Assembly: GCF_026151205.1 (NCBI RefSeq) | Contig: NC_087073.1 | Coordinates: 16,945,837-17,009,836, forward strand | Reading direction: 5' to 3' | Source of the DNA: Bolinopsis microptera | Taxonomy: Eukaryota > Ctenophora > Tentaculata > Lobata > Bolinopsidae | DNA length: 64,000 bases | In this document: positions 12,895-25,199 of the stretch, in pieces | How the letters are laid out: the number at the start of each line of letters is the position of its first letter | Numbering within the stretch: the stretch's first letter is position 1 | Notes under the pieces: model-generated | Told to the model about the DNA's origin: nothing | What the model saw: the letters and a program-made list of their open reading frames with translations, nothing else | The model's database searches: none | Translations under genes and position numbers: made by a program

Positions 12895-13490
12895 AGCTGG
12901 TTACTAATACTATTGGTTACCAGTGGTTACTTGTGATAACTAGTGGTTGCTAGCTGGTTATTAGGGGGTGTTGTTACCAGTGGTTACTTGTGATAACTAG
13001 TGGTTGCTAGCTGGTTATTAGGGGGGTGTTGTTACCAGTGGTTACTTGTGATAACTAGTGGTTGCTAGCTGGTTACTAGGGGGGTGTTGTTACCAGTGGT
13101 TACTTGTGATAACTAGTGGTTGCTAGCTGGTTACTAGGGGGGTGTTGTTACAAGTGGTTACTTGTGATAACTAGTGGTTGCTAGCTGGTTACTAGGGGGT
13201 TGTTGTTACAAGTGGTTACTTGTGATAACTAGTGGTTGCTAGCTGGTTATTAGGGGGTGTTGTTACAAGTGGTTACTTGTGATAACTAGTGGTTGCTAGC
13301 TGGTTACTAGGGGGTTGTTGTTACCAGTGGTTAATTTTGATAACTAGTGGTTGCTAGCTGGTTACTAGGGGGGTGTTGTTACAAGTGGTTACTTGTGATA
13401 ACTAGTGGTTGCTAGCTGGTTACTAGGGGGTTGTTGTTACAAGTGGTTACTTGTGATAACTAGTGGTTGCTAGTAGTGGTAACAAGTGGT
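12895..13490. repeat. About 58-bp minisatellite, about 10 copies
   Basis: Each unit contains CAGTGGTTACTTGTGATAAC, then TAGTGGTTGCTAGCTGGTTA, then a G-run followed by TGTTGTTA. The G-run varies between copies, so unit length is 57-59. It is internally built from GTGGTTAC and TAACTAGTGG words, the same core as several other arrays in the window. Confidence 0.95.
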
Positions 13491-14121
13491 TTCTGAATAC
13501 TGATTACTGATAGTAACTGGTACGGTTGGAATTGAAACTAAAGTAAGACAATGTAGTAGCTGCAATATTTATAATGTGTATAGAACGGTCAGCACATTAT
13601 ACATAACACGACAGATACCACATTCCTTCAGCACAGTATTCTAACGGGAGGACTCGAAAATGTATATGCACTTACTATTAAAGTATTACAGTATTACAGT
13701 ATTACGCCTCATAACGCTCTAATAGGGGTATTAAAATGGGTAATTCAATTAACAATTAGTATTGCCAGGGCCGGGTAAGCGTCAATATATAGCTTATAAA
13801 AGTACTTTGTTGCTTTGTGGATACATGTCTCGTTACAAAAGCTGCGCAAAATAATCTTTGTAATGAAAATGCACCATGATGGTGTTTAAGGTCCCTATAA
13901 TATATGAGTATAATATGAGTATAATGTAAGTATATGATATACAGATATGCAGTATCAAGTATGCACAGATTGTAAGATGAACGAAACGTCAGGATGAAGG
14001 TTAATAAGTACATATTGATCTCCGTCACAAAGACAAATTGTTAGGATATGATCTAGCGGTTATGATAGAGTAATTTGTGGCATTATAATCCAATTAATCA
14101 TTATCCGTATCGCATGATTTT

Positions 14122-14352
14122 GTAATAATTAAACTTATAATTAAGGAATAAGTCATAAAATTTAATTTTCAATGCCGTTCAAATCTTGTTAGATCGTACT
14201 GCAACACTATTTAGATTGCAACAAATTATATTTGCAATTTGGATAGTGTTGCAATCTAAATATAAGTGTTGCAGTACAAATCTAACAAGATTTGAACGGG
14301 ATTGAAAATTAAATTTTATGACTTATTCTTTAATTATAAGTTTAATTATTAC
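14122..14352. mobile_element. Palindromic MITE-like element, about 231 bp
   Basis: Two long arms are near-perfect reverse complements. The outer end reads GTAATAATTAAACTTATAAT on the left, mirrored on the right, and the arms continue through GTTCAAATCTTGTTAGAT into a short AT-rich centre with further self-complementary words. There is no coding capacity. It is a foldback or MITE-type non-autonomous element; a target duplication was not identified. Confidence 0.85.
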
Positions 14353-16620
14353 GACCCACATAGAGGACTATTCACTTAATAAACAACACTGCAGGTTCCA
14401 ATTCCAGGCAAGGTTATCCTCCAGCTCGAATAAAAGCAGATCCGCGTACAGAAGACGTAAATAAACCACAAAACTGAGAGAATTATCCCTAACTACAAAG
14501 CGGATCAGGGTTGAACATGACAATTAAACCTGAGAAAATCTTAGACCCTCTTTTCCCACGTGACGGCTTTACTTAATAATTGGGCTGTTTACCAATCCAT
14601 GGGCAGGTTGGCAGGTTGAAATGTTCGTTTTACTCTCATGATACCGATGGGGCAATTACGTGATGGCTCATTATCATAAAAAATGCGGCGGCTGGCTAAG
14701 TAATGACAATAACGTTTACATTAACGATTAAGTCATGTTCCTGTGGGCGGCAGAGAGAAAATATCACGTATAAGAGAACTAATTGTTCTGAATCCACAAC
14801 TTAACCGATACAATTAAACATAGATTGAAGGTAAAGCAGATTAAACGTAAAGTAGATTAAACGTAAATTGGATTAAACTTAAAGTCGATAAAAGGAAGTA
14901 TATCTGTATAAAAAAAAGAAAACGTCTGAGATTAAAGATAGCTACATATTATAATAGTGTAGTATTTTATTACATATTATAACAGTGTAGTATTTGTGCA
15001 GGTAGTAATTTAGGAGAGAGCACATATTTTGGTCAGACAACCACTGAAGTGAGACAACGTTTTAATGGACACAAGAGAAAATTTAAGTTTGATGCTGATA
15101 AGTCTTATACCTACTAAGTCAGCTTTATCGCAGCATTGTTTTAATGACCATCCGGAATCCATGAATCTTAAAAATTTGCTTTTGTTTAGAAATGTCCGGC
15201 AATGCAACTAGATAGGAAAGATCATCGTTTAATTTCCATATTCAGAACAAATATTTTGGGGATTAATAGAATTAAAGTGATAAGATGATAAGTTTAGATA
15301 TTTGTGTTGTGTCATTTACTCGCCTTTCTTTATTTTTGTCAGCATTTATGTTTTGTTTATGATTGGTGTCCCGTTACCCATGTGTTTTAAAATGTTTGCA
15401 TAATTTCTACGGTCTTACTTTTTCATGCATTTTTATTCAAATTTGATGACAATAAAAGCTTTCCATTCATATTAACTTTCACGTAAATTTTGGGATTTTT
15501 GTTTTTAAGACTGTTTTGTTTCACCTAAATATGAGTCTAACTTAATTATATTCAGAAGGTTCTCTAAAGATGAAATTTTATACTGTGTATGATTCGCGCC
15601 TCCCAAACAAACGTAAAATATTATAATAGCTGTATAACTTATAGGGATTTGAATTTGGGTGAAGCTTCGACACAAACAGGTCATGAGAAAATCCCAAGGA
15701 GTTTGAGTTTCTTCGCATGTTTTACTAAGTTTTCTAGCTATGTTAGTAAAACCTAGTAAAACAGTAAAACCTAGTAAGCTAGTATATATGTCCTCTCGGA
15801 GCATGCCAATTTAAATATTAATCTATGTAGTCTGGACCTTGATATGATGTTTGCAGGCGCGCCTCTTATCTGTCAACAGATAACATGACTACGAAAAAAA
15901 CAAAATATGCTAAAAACATTACAAACATCTCAGATAGCTAATCTACTAACATTACAAATATAGAAATTTCTACTAAAATTACATATATCTACTGACATTA
16001 CAAGCCTGGAATTTTGTTAGACCTTGTGTTTTCGTAGCAATTTGGTATTAGCTGTCAACGGATGACACTCGTACGTTGGACACTAATCAAGAAAGTTACT
16101 AAGCACACTATTAATGCATTGTTAACGCACAGTGGTCGCTTAACATACGATTGACTCATTCATAATTAGTCAGAGTATCTCTTCACTTTACTTGAGAAGC
16201 GTGTGTTAAACATCATGAAATAATATACTTACCTTATCTGCCCTTTTAATGAACGGCCCTTGCCCCTAATTAAAGCAATTTGTCCTCTACAGCTCATACA
16301 ACGTTAAAACTACTGCTTATTTCAGCTTGAATTGCGACCTTAACTTCCCATTTAATAATTTATTAAAAGACATAATATAAATCAGATGACTTGAAATTAT
16401 TAAGAATAAGCAAACAAAAACTCATTTAAGCGATTTGAGCGATTTAGCCTTCTTTTAGAGAAAGAAGGATAAGAAAAAACAATTCTTATGAAAATCAAAA
16501 ACAAATCTTATTGTCTATATTTCTGTTTATATAATGCATTTTATTTGGACACGAAGGGAAACACACTATGTTAGGCTTGAATCCTTCGTAAATAAACTAC
16601 ATCTTTAGAGCCTCAAATCA
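14353..16620. other. Gene-poor AT-rich stretch
   Basis: Contains two minus-strand open frames (15010-15207 and 15505-15804) without recognisable family features, and short repeats such as AAAGTAGATTAAACGTAAA. I do not call genes here. Confidence 0.5.
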
Positions 16621-16631
16621 TTTGTTATATT

Positions 16632-17100
16632 ATGGTATAGTGTTGAAAGTATTAAATATCTGTCTATAAATCATAAGTTCACAATAAAGCCTGCTTGTAT
16701 AGCGCACAGACTTGTCTATTCTCACCACTTATATCTTAACGAAGTCTTAATTTATTGCAGCGACAGTGACCAGGAACTCCTCCATTAGTAACATCTGACC
16801 AGCGTGTTTTTACTGGTGAAAATAAATGTCGCAAGTCGGCCAAACAATTATGTCACCTGCAGATGGTTATTGAAAGAGGAGTAAAGGAGAGGAGGTATAA
16901 AGATTTGAAGTGTTGTTGAAAGTATTAAATATCTGTCTATAAATTATAAGTTCACAATAAAGCCTGCTTGTATAGCGCACAGACTTGTTTATTCTCACCA
17001 CTTATATCTTAACGAAGTTATCTGACCAGCGTGTTTTTACTGATGAAAATTAATGTCGCATTTCGGCAAAACAATTATGTCACCTGCAGATGGTTATTGA
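16632..17100. repeat. Direct segmental duplication, about 275 bp apart
   Basis: The segment starting GTGTTGAAAGTATTAAATAT near 16640 recurs near 16914 with very few differences, through GCCTGCTTGTATAGCGCACA and TATCTTAACGAAGT. A shared tail (ACAATTATGTCACCTGCAG) lies at about 16840 and 17072. A related word, TAGTGTTGAAAGTATTAAA, also lies inside the MITE at 29070-29319. Confidence 0.85.
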
Positions 17101-17357
17101 AAGAGGAGTAAAGGAGAGGAGGTAAGATTTGCAGATGGTTATTGAAAGAGGAGTAAAGGAGAGGAGGTAAGATTTGCAGATGGTTATTGAAAGAGGAGTA
17201 AAGGAGAGGAGGTAAGATTTGCTGATGGTTATTGAAAGAGGAGTAAAGGAGAGGAGGTAAGATTTGCAGATGGTTATTGAAAGAGGAGTAAAGGAGAGGA
17301 GGTAAGATTTGCAGATGGTTATTGAAAGAGGAGTAAAGGAGAGGAGGTAAGATTTGC
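17087..17357. repeat. 45-bp minisatellite, 6 copies
   Basis: Each unit contains GCAGATGGTTATTGAAAGAG, then GAGTAAAGGAGAGGAGGTAA and GATTT. A single older copy sits at about 16858. As 45 is divisible by three, the minus strand carries an open 15-residue peptide repeat (LLYSSFNNHLQILPP), but there is no other sign of coding. Confidence 0.95.
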
Positions 17358-17454
17358 AACCAAAAAACATACCAACCCAGATTGGTTTCGGTTACATTTT
17401 GTATAATTTTGCAAAGTCTAAATTTGACTGAAACCACTACTATTTTTTCTGTAG

Positions 17455-17610
17455 AGACTAGTAGTTATAGTAGTAAATAGTGGTAACTAGTGGTGACTAA
17501 TGATTACAAGTGGTAACTACTGGTAACTGATGGTTACTGATGGTTACTGATGGTAACTATTGATAACTATTGATAACTAGTGGTAACTAGTGGTAACTAG
17601 TGGTGACCAG
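17455..17610. repeat. Degenerate 10-bp repeat (TAGTGGTAAC)n
   Basis: Imperfect copies of TAGTGGTAAC, TGATGGTTAC and TTGATAACTA. Related in sequence to the arrays at 11.7, 13 and 26.4 kb. Confidence 0.85.
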
Positions 17611-18603
17611 TAAGTACTAACAGTAAAGTAAGGGGCAAGGCAGGAGACTAATACCAGTAACATGGCTCCTACAGGTCACATACCAGGCAGCAATAGCCGG
17701 AATGTTTGCTGCTAACCACTCCTCAAACAATGCAGATCACAGAATTTCACTGCCACGTACTGACTGCAACAAAGCTAAGCGATCTACCCATAAACCGCTT
17801 CAGAGGTTTATCTGGGCGGGCTGGGTGATATTCAGATCATAACATCAGAGCTTACTAGTGGTAACCAGCGCTAATCAGTGAAATTGGGCGCTTGCCGGCT
17901 CATTATACGGATTATACATGATTTTTACCAGGCATAGCATAGTGTATGTCATTACTCTGCCAGGTCATATCTTTTAGCTGTGCAAACTGCATGTCATTAG
18001 TACTCTGCCAGGTCATATCTTTTCTGAACACATTATCAACGACTGGTTTTACGGCTTGTGATCAAGTAAGTGGGATTGTTGGCCAGATATCCAACGTGTA
18101 CATCCGATAATGGTTATTGGTGGTTGCCAGAAGTTACCAGTGGTGGTAGATAACGGTAAATAGTGGGAACTATAGATCTCCAACTTAGGCTGTCAGATAG
18201 CTATATTAATAGATTTACATAGATTTGAGAAAAGAAAAAGCTGTGGTATAAATCGGGTTTTGCGATAAATCGTGGCGTGGAATTGGTTCTGTAGGGTCAG
18301 GGAGCCCTAATCATGCCCGGACTAAAATAGTTTTAGCTGAACTGAGCAAGTGATGTCACGTCTGATGTGGGCATGTGGTGATTGGTGAAACTAGTCTTCC
18401 AGAGTTCTAGGGACTATAGACATGAACCGTTCAGAGGAAGCCTGTGGGTGGTTAAAAGCTCCTGCGACCCGCACGTTTTACCGCTCTCTTTTGCGAATAT
18501 ACTTGGCTCTTAGCAAAAAATAAACAAAGATGTTATTGTAGTAAAGCGAATTATTATATGCGATTACGTTTGGCTCCTTATTAAAAACAAAACAAAGATT
18601 GTA

Positions 18604-19942
18604 CAGGGTGGCCCATAAGTGACTACCCACACGCAACCTCTTAATAACTCACGTAATTCGTCTCCAAATTGCACCAAAATTTCAGAGATTATAGATATGG
18701 GTCAAACTTAGATTTCCTGAAAGTTTCGTAAGCCACGCCCAATTACAGTGGGCGTGGCGTGACACTCCCTCTTTTTCACTATTGTCTTCATAAAATGAGA
18801 ACGCTTTAAGCTAAGAACTCAAAATTTTTTGCACACATTTGGCTTGATAATTGAAAACTTTTCCAAAGGTTTCAAGTTCATTGGTTAAAATATGGCTGAG
18901 TTATGACCATTTTAAAATCCATCGGATATGTGATCCGAGCACTCAGTCAGTGATATTTGCACTCAATTAGTGATCTCGTCACCCAATCTGATCAAGAGTA
19001 AGGCGTTAGCGTGTATTAATGAGGTTCATTAGGCTTTGATTGGATACCGATGATGACTTTGCTAGAAAGGAAAACACAAATTTTTAGGATAAATCAATAA
19101 ATGAAATCAACCTCAAAGTAGGGATCCACATTCTGCTTCGACAGGAATGTGTTGGCGAAATCTATCCTCGATTGGAAATCACGGTCCAAAAGTTTGTGTT
19201 TCTTTGTGATTCGGTAGGCCCGGTTAGAAAGGTCTTGCTTTAGGATTCGCTGAAGGGTTGTTCTGCTGATGTCTAAGGCAGGAGCTCGTTTCCGGGTGCC
19301 AATCTTAGGTGTGTCCATCACGTCACCAACAACCATCGTGATGTTTTCTACAGTCCTCGAAGTTCGTCTTCTGCCGACTCTTCGCCGATCGTGTGCAGAA
19401 AACGTAAACTTGATCTTGTGATGAATGTCAAAGCAGCTTTTCCGGCAAGGGGGTGATCGGTTGAATTTCATCTGAAATTGTCGTTTAATCTGAGGGTAGA
19501 ACACCCCATTTTCTTTCTTCAGGCCCATAAGCAGGCTGCAACCAATCAAGCGGTGCATGTGAGCCAAACAGGCCATTAACCAAGTGACGAGATCACTGAC
19601 TGAGTGCTCGGATCACGTATCCGATGAGTTTTGAAATGGTCATAACTTAGCCATATTTTAACCAATGAACTTGAAACTTTGGGAAAAGTTTTCAATTATC
19701 AAGCCAAATGTGTGCAAAAAAGTTTGAGTTCTTAGCTTAAAGCGTTCTCATTTTATGAAGACAATAGTGAAAAAGAGGGAGTGTCACGCCACGCCCACTG
19801 TAATTGGGCGCGGCTTACGAAACTTTCAGGAAATCCAAGTTTGACCCATATCTATAATCTCTGAAATTTTGGTGCAATTTGGAGACAAATTACGTGAGTT
19901 ATTAAGAGGTTGCGTGTGGGTAGTCACTTATGGGCCACCCTG
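18604..19942. mobile_element. Tc1/mariner-type element with very long terminal inverted repeats
   Basis: The element starts CAGGGTGGCCCATAAGTGAC and ends with its reverse complement. It is flanked by TA on both sides (18602-18603 and 19943-19944), the duplication typical of Tc1/mariner insertion. The inverted repeats run about 365 bases each and are roughly 96% alike by eye; the left one has an extra 20-base internal duplication (CAGTGAT...TTAGTGAT). Total length is 1339 bp. The only ORF covers the N-terminal half of a transposase on the minus strand, so this looks like an internally deleted, non-autonomous copy. Confidence 0.93.
19094..19576 (-). pseudogene. Truncated mariner-like transposase, N-terminal part
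   Basis: 160 residues starting just inside the right terminal repeat. It shows a basic linker (HDRRRVGRRRTSRTVENI) followed by a helix-turn-helix-like segment (ALDISRTTLQRILKQDL) and RAYRITKKHKLL, the layout of paired-like DNA-binding domains in Tc1/mariner proteins. Full proteins have about 340 residues with a DDE catalytic domain; here the frame stops after FEVDFIY with no DDE region, and only about 100 bases separate it from the other repeat. It could bind the terminal repeats but should not catalyse transposition. Confidence 0.85.
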
Positions 19943-19944
19943 TA

Positions 19945-22100
19945 TTATAGTAAAACGACTTATGATTAACAATAAGCTGCAGTTAAAATCACAGGAAATG
20001 TGAGGTACACGTACATGTTTCTCTCTTACTTATGCATCCTATTGAGTATAGTAGTGTGTACATACTTATGTAGTTAGCTATACAAGTGATTCTCACCGTA
20101 ACAATTTTTGCAGCAGTACCACAATGGAGTGAACAAAGGATCTTATGTATAAAGATGGAACAAGAACAACAGAGCGCCGTAACGGAGAGTTGTAATTCTC
20201 CAGCCTGGTTTAATTATATCCCTCCTCAACGAAACTAGTTGTGTTCTATATCATAGCACCTTGCCTAATCGTACGGTATACAGGATGCTGGATGATCATT
20301 TACTCTGGGCCAACCTGGCACCTGCATTTTCTGATTTTGAACATTTTCTGATTGTGGCAAGTTCACTCCCTGAATAAAACAAAACAACGAAATTAAGGCC
20401 GGGCCTACTGGGGCGAAACAGGAGCTGTGCGCTGGTTGAGCGACCCTACAAAGTACAAACCTGCACAGTCTATAATTCTTTACTACACATATACTCTGAC
20501 ATCCTGCGGTGCCTTTTTGTCAACCATGAGCCAGCTAATTAATGTAATTGAAAGTACTGAGCTATTTATGCAAATGAAAACGAATTTTGTTCAATATCTC
20601 ATAAATAATAAATTTTCTTGGTCTTGCATGTCCTGAAGAACCCATTACGTGTAACTGTATCCATATTTCAATTAATACCCCCACACTCCTTTTGCCTTGA
20701 CACGACTCATCAATCATTATTGTGAGAGCAAGTTTGGCAAGGATTTTACAATGCTAGTCAATCAAAATGTGTACTGCAGATTTAAGGTACAAAAGAAAAG
20801 ATAAAGACGGTCATAAGGCTCTTAAACAATCGGCTCTTTCTTCTAATCTTGACAAGGAAATGATCTTACCATGGTAGTCAGTCGATATTTGAACGGCGCA
20901 TAGATTTTGTAAGATTTAAATAAAAAAAGATAAATACGTTCATAAGGCTCTTAAACAGTCGGCTCTTTTATCTGTTCTAATCTGCTTAAACGAATCAAAC
21001 TGCTTTTAAGTGTAGTGAAAGAACATACGCTCGAACTTTGGTGCTAACGACTCTTGTCGTCACACATTTGTAACTGATGCTACATTAATTTCAGACAAGG
21101 AACTTAACGTTGGAACGATATCAATGCACTTCTCAATTCAGCAAACAAGACAACCCTTGCGTGAACCAACATGTTCATTTGTCCACGGTTATACTAGGCC
21201 TGTAAGATGAAACTCACGACCAGTGTTTCTAGTATATAGCATGAGTAGTATTATCACACCGCTCAGCATAACCACTAACCAGTGTAATGATAATCAGCCA
21301 AACTATTTTCTCGTTTCAGCATTGTCCAGGACAATAGTTGCTCTGTTCCGCCTGTAGGTAATCACACTATTCAAACACACACTTATTGCTACAAAGCGTG
21401 ATTTCTCTGCTTTGAACTGTTGCTAAGCTAAAGCCCTTTCGGTCTGGACATAGTTCTAAATAATGATTATGGCGTTTAACTCTTAACAGTGATTTCTTCC
21501 GAATGAGTAAGGTGGAAATGTATAACACATGCCGTCCTTCAAGATTATTATATTGTTGTTCGTAGTCCCCCAGCATAGTGAACCTATGTTTCATTTGTGA
21601 ATGTTCTAAAGAAATAGATTCTATCATAAGGCGGCAGCCTGAAAGTGGTAGCTCAAATTGTACAATTCATGGGTGCTTATGCTGATGAGAGAATGGTTAT
21701 TGAATGATGTGGTTAGAGTCTGGGATCCAGTCTGGGGTCACTTACTGGTATGAACATTTAACAGAGAGTTTAGTGATTATTGGGTACCATGTGGTCTAAA
21801 GTGTGTCATCTAATCTGAGACTAATTTAATCATCATCATGATCACCACTTCGCCTGAAATTAAGTGCGAATGATTGAATATGGTAGTTAAACATTCTATT
21901 ACGTAAGATAGTGACATTTTGTTAAATACCACCCCGGTACTGGAAGTCATTAAGTAGCAGGGCTGGGAGTGGTACAAGCTTAAAGCACAGTTTGCACCAT
22001 TTAAAAAGGTTACCGCGCCTCTCGGAACTTCAGGAGATTATGCCCTTAAAATTCTCTGCAGAGTTGCAGACAAAGTGCACCAGACGAATATCTGACATCT
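19945..22100. other. No gene recognised
   Basis: AT-rich. Only short open frames (for example 21367-21627 minus) without recognisable features. A pair of related segments near 20795 and 20935 share GGCTCTTAAACARTCGGCTC. Confidence 0.45.
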
Positions 22101-22106
22101 AGTACC

Positions 22107-22158
22107 TGACTTCCAGTTTCACTTACTTCTAGTTCCACTTACTTCTAGTTCCACTTAC
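22107..22158 (-). repeat. 16-bp tandem repeat carrying three splice-donor words
   Basis: The plus strand reads CACTTACTTCTAGTTC repeated. On the minus strand this gives three successive GTAAGT donors directly behind the exon-like block at 22159. Confidence 0.8.
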
Positions 22159-22240
22159 CACATACGTGAGTTAGGATCTTCTTGAACTGCGTTCTCCTTT
22201 GCAACTTTTTTGATGTCATTAGCAACATCATCACGTTTCA
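22159..22240 (-). CDS. Exon-like block, LTHxCG family, member 1
   Basis: Minus-strand frame reading TSKKLQRRTQFKKILTHVCG up to a GTAAGT donor in phase 1. It resembles the blocks at 26455, 28908 and 33521 in the basic run, the Phe-basic-x-x-Leu spacing and the final Thr-His-x-Cys-Gly. The acceptor side is not clear, so the upper limit is approximate. A second frame is also open and ends at a stop across the donor (SRMW); the conserved LTHxCG frame is preferred. Family and function unknown. Confidence 0.4.
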
Positions 22241-22734
22241 AGAACCAGTACCAAGCTCAAAGTAGCAATAGGAACTGTTTATTTCCGCACCAAAACATCC
22301 GACAACAGCTAAATGACGGGTATATCAGAGAAGTAAGCATGGTGATTGGCGGTGATGGTTACGGTCATCACACCAGTGGAGTTATGTTAATCAGTCAATT
22401 TTAATTTTCAAGTCTTACTGTAAAACGGAAAAAAAAATAATCTAAGAAAACCACGATTCAGACACATCAACCATGAAAACAAATATGTGTGTGCATTAGC
22501 CACTAATATAACCTTCTAAAATAGCTGCTATCTAGTAGGTTATATTATTATATCCGCTAGCCTTACAATAAGATCCTTCGCACCAGTCAAGCAATTTCAA
22601 ATATTTAGGAGTCTAAGCAGAGGAGGCCAACGATCTTTATACCGGGAAAAGGTTTCAGAAACTATTCCTGAGGTTCCACCCCAGAACCCCTGCGATCTGT
22701 TCCAGAGATTAATGGAATGCTAGCTGCGACGGCG

Positions 22735-22805
22735 GTTACTCCTGGTTACCCCTGGTTACCCCTGGTTGCCGCTGGTTAGTGGTTACTCCTGGTAACTTCC
22801 TGTTA
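22735..22805. repeat. Short CCTGGTTAC repeat
   Basis: Several copies of CCCCTGGTTAC or CTCCTGGTTAC, sharing the GGTTAC core. Confidence 0.8.
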
Positions 22806-22979
22806 CTGCTGCCGTTTTAGTGCACTGGATTGTCTATCCCAAAAGCGTTCTCACTAATTTATCACTTTAAATTTAGTAAGTAACTAGAACCTATAAATAA
22901 TTATAATTATGTTTCTTCACTGCGTTACTTCGATCCACACATCCTAGTATTAAGTATTGGGTGCTCCTCAGTATTCAGT

Positions 22980-23160
22980 CACTTTAAAAGTGGTCACTAG
23001 CCGGCACTTTAAAAGTGGTCACTAGCCGGCTACTAAAAAAGCGTCCTCTTGGTCGTCAAACTCAAATTGGTCAAATTAAGAATGGCTACTAGGTGGTTAC
23101 TAACCGGCACTTCAAAAGTGGTCACTAGTCAGTAGCTGGTCACTAGCCGGCTACTGATAT
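22980..23160. repeat. Irregular repeat with AAAAGTGGTCACTAGCCGGC
   Basis: Three copies of AAAAGTGGTCACTAG plus related TAGGTGGTTACTAACCGGC words. Not coding. Confidence 0.85.
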
Positions 23161-23169
23161 GCTTGATGC

Positions 23170-24530
23170 TTATGACATGGTTATGCCGTCGGAATTTTAG
23201 TCTATGACCCATTATTCATTTTCCTTAGTTGCCACCCTCCACCCAAGCCAAATGGTGAAATTACATAATTCCACGTCAATTTGTTGATTGCCCGTAATTT
23301 GTCAATTGTGAAAGGAAGCCCCTTTTTGTCTAGTTGTTTCTAATAACGATTATAAGCCGTTCCACACTAAACAGTGGTTTCACGTCATTCTTTCCTCCGA
23401 ATGAGCAGTAAGCACAGAAATTCCTGATACTCACTATAAAATTATCTGTTACACTCCTGGCCAAATTAAAATGCATTATTGCTTCTGAACGTTAAAGAAC
23501 CTGCATCAAAAAAAAATATAAACAGTGCATAAAACAAGTAATGTGCCCGATATTTTGTAAAACAAGCAGACACACGCAGACTGAGGAAGTAAGGAACTCA
23601 TGACTATTTACTGTCGGCCAAGTGACGATGAAGTTGAATAGACAAATTTAACAAACCGTTTCAAGATGAAATCAATAATGCAAATGATTTCTATGTGTAA
23701 AATTTGTTAAACAAACGGAAAACCGTAAATATATTTGTGTACATTTAATACCTGGTAAATGAACGATAAATGTTCAGGAAATGTTTAGTAAATGTATAAT
23801 GAATACATAGTAAATGAGTAAATGTATGATAAAGACAGCAAGTACATATGAAAGTAATTGCGGGAAGGCAACACATGTTTTATGTCTTGCCAAAGAGCTT
23901 AAAAAGTAAAAATTATTACCTCCTACTACAAAAATTATATAGAAGAGTAGTGAGGAAAAACCAATAGTGCAATATTTTCAAAATGGAACTGATTTAAAAA
24001 ATTCTGTAAAATAATTTTATTTCAAAATTTATTCCATCCTTTCTTATGTCCATACTGCAGGAAACATTATCGAACAATGATTTCCGATTGGACTAATTAA
24101 AAACTGATTGAAAACATATTTTTGGAAAATAATTGGAAAATGATTGAAGCCACCCGGAATCTGATCAGGTCTGATGGATGAACAAAAGATCCTAGGAAAC
24201 ATCATACAATGCTAGATAATCAGGTTAATCCGACTAAAAAGCTACCCCATTCACGGGACAGCCAGTTTCCTGGCACTTCCCGCTAATGATGCTTCTTCAA
24301 GTTCACACCAGTGTAACCGAGGATGAAGACAGTCAAGCACGAGGAGCCCATCAAAGCAACCAACAATTAATTTGTAGTAATTTGTAGTAATTTGTAGTAA
24401 TCCGACTAAGCAAACAAGATTCACAAAAGCAATCACTACAAATAATCCGAGCTAATGCTCTGTATGTGTTTTTGTTAACCGGAGAACAATAATAATTAGT
24501 ACATAGCACAAGTATTCACTGTTAGCCTGG
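23170..24530. other. No gene recognised
   Basis: AT-rich. Includes a short TAATTTGTAG tandem (24366-24400) and the minus ORF 24251-24436. In another frame near 24300-24370 that ORF gives a hydrophobic stretch (LVALMGSSCLTVFILGY), but it has no usable splice or start context. Confidence 0.4.
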
Positions 24531-24547
24531 CCTAACATTGAACCAGG

Positions 24548-24692
24548 TATATACGATAACCAGGTATTACCAGGTGTTACCAGGTATTACCAGGTATTAC
24601 CAGGTATTACCAGGTATTGCCAGGTATTACCAGGTATTACCAGGTATTACCAGGTATTGCCAGGTATTACCAGGTATTACCAGATATATTCT
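24548..24692. repeat. 10-bp minisatellite (CCAGGTATTA)n
   Basis: About 14 copies of CCAGGTATTA with CCAGGTATTG, CCAGGTGTTA and similar variants. Confidence 0.95.
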
Positions 24693-24941
24693 CAGGCTGG
24701 TTAAAGTTCCTCCCTGTGGAATCAGGTCACCCAGCTGCGACTAACTTTACCAGCATCCAGGAAGGCAATTACGGTCGCCAAATAATTTGGGCTTTCATGA
24801 TAATCGTTTCAAAGGACATCGTAGGAAGGTTTGTGCAGCTAATGTTATGCTCAAGATAGACTGAATAAAAGTAGGGTATTACATGACGAAATGCTGTAGT
24901 GTTGGAGCAATAAATTCATTAAATTGCCAAGCATTTAAGAA

Positions 24942-25190
24942 TTGTGTAAACTCGTTGTACCGTGTAAAATGGTAGCTGTTACTAGAGGCAGTGACCACAG
25001 CCCCCTACGAAGAAGAAGAACCAAGGGGCCACGTAAAGTGCCAGGAAGACGACACCATGGAATGGTGAGATTATTGTCTCCTCAGAGGAGGAGGTCCCTA
25101 AAGGAACCTCCCTTGGAACCTCCCTACAGGAAATCCTTATAGGTCCCATGTCTAGGGCCCGAGACACGATGTATCACGAGGACAATCAGA
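24942..25190. other. GC-richer block open on both strands
   Basis: Within AT-rich surroundings, this block is GC-rich and open on both strands. The plus frame 24942-25142 is Arg/Pro-rich (RRRRTKGPRKVPGRRHHG). The minus frame 25167-24982 is acidic then hydrophobic (VVFLALYVAPWFFFFVGG). Neither is recognised. It may be an exon, but the strand cannot be decided from sequence alone. Confidence 0.3.
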
Positions 25191-25199
25191 ACCTGCTAT

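Noticed and set aside
12895-13490. CRISPR-like array
   Set aside because: Units are head-to-tail without unique spacers, and the DNA is clearly eukaryotic; this is a minisatellite.
17075-17437. Minus-strand ORF of 120 codons with 15-residue repeats
   Set aside because: It is produced by a 45-bp tandem repeat whose flanks are intronic-looking and non-coding.
17650-17760. Possible minus-strand exon (EEWLAANIPAIAAW before GTATGT)
   Set aside because: The only usable acceptor lacks a pyrimidine tract and nothing nearby can be joined; likely chance.
21296-21352. Possible short exon with TTTCAG acceptor and GTAGGT donor on the plus strand
   Set aside because: About 35 bases, no neighbours to join, and other frames on the minus strand look equally open.
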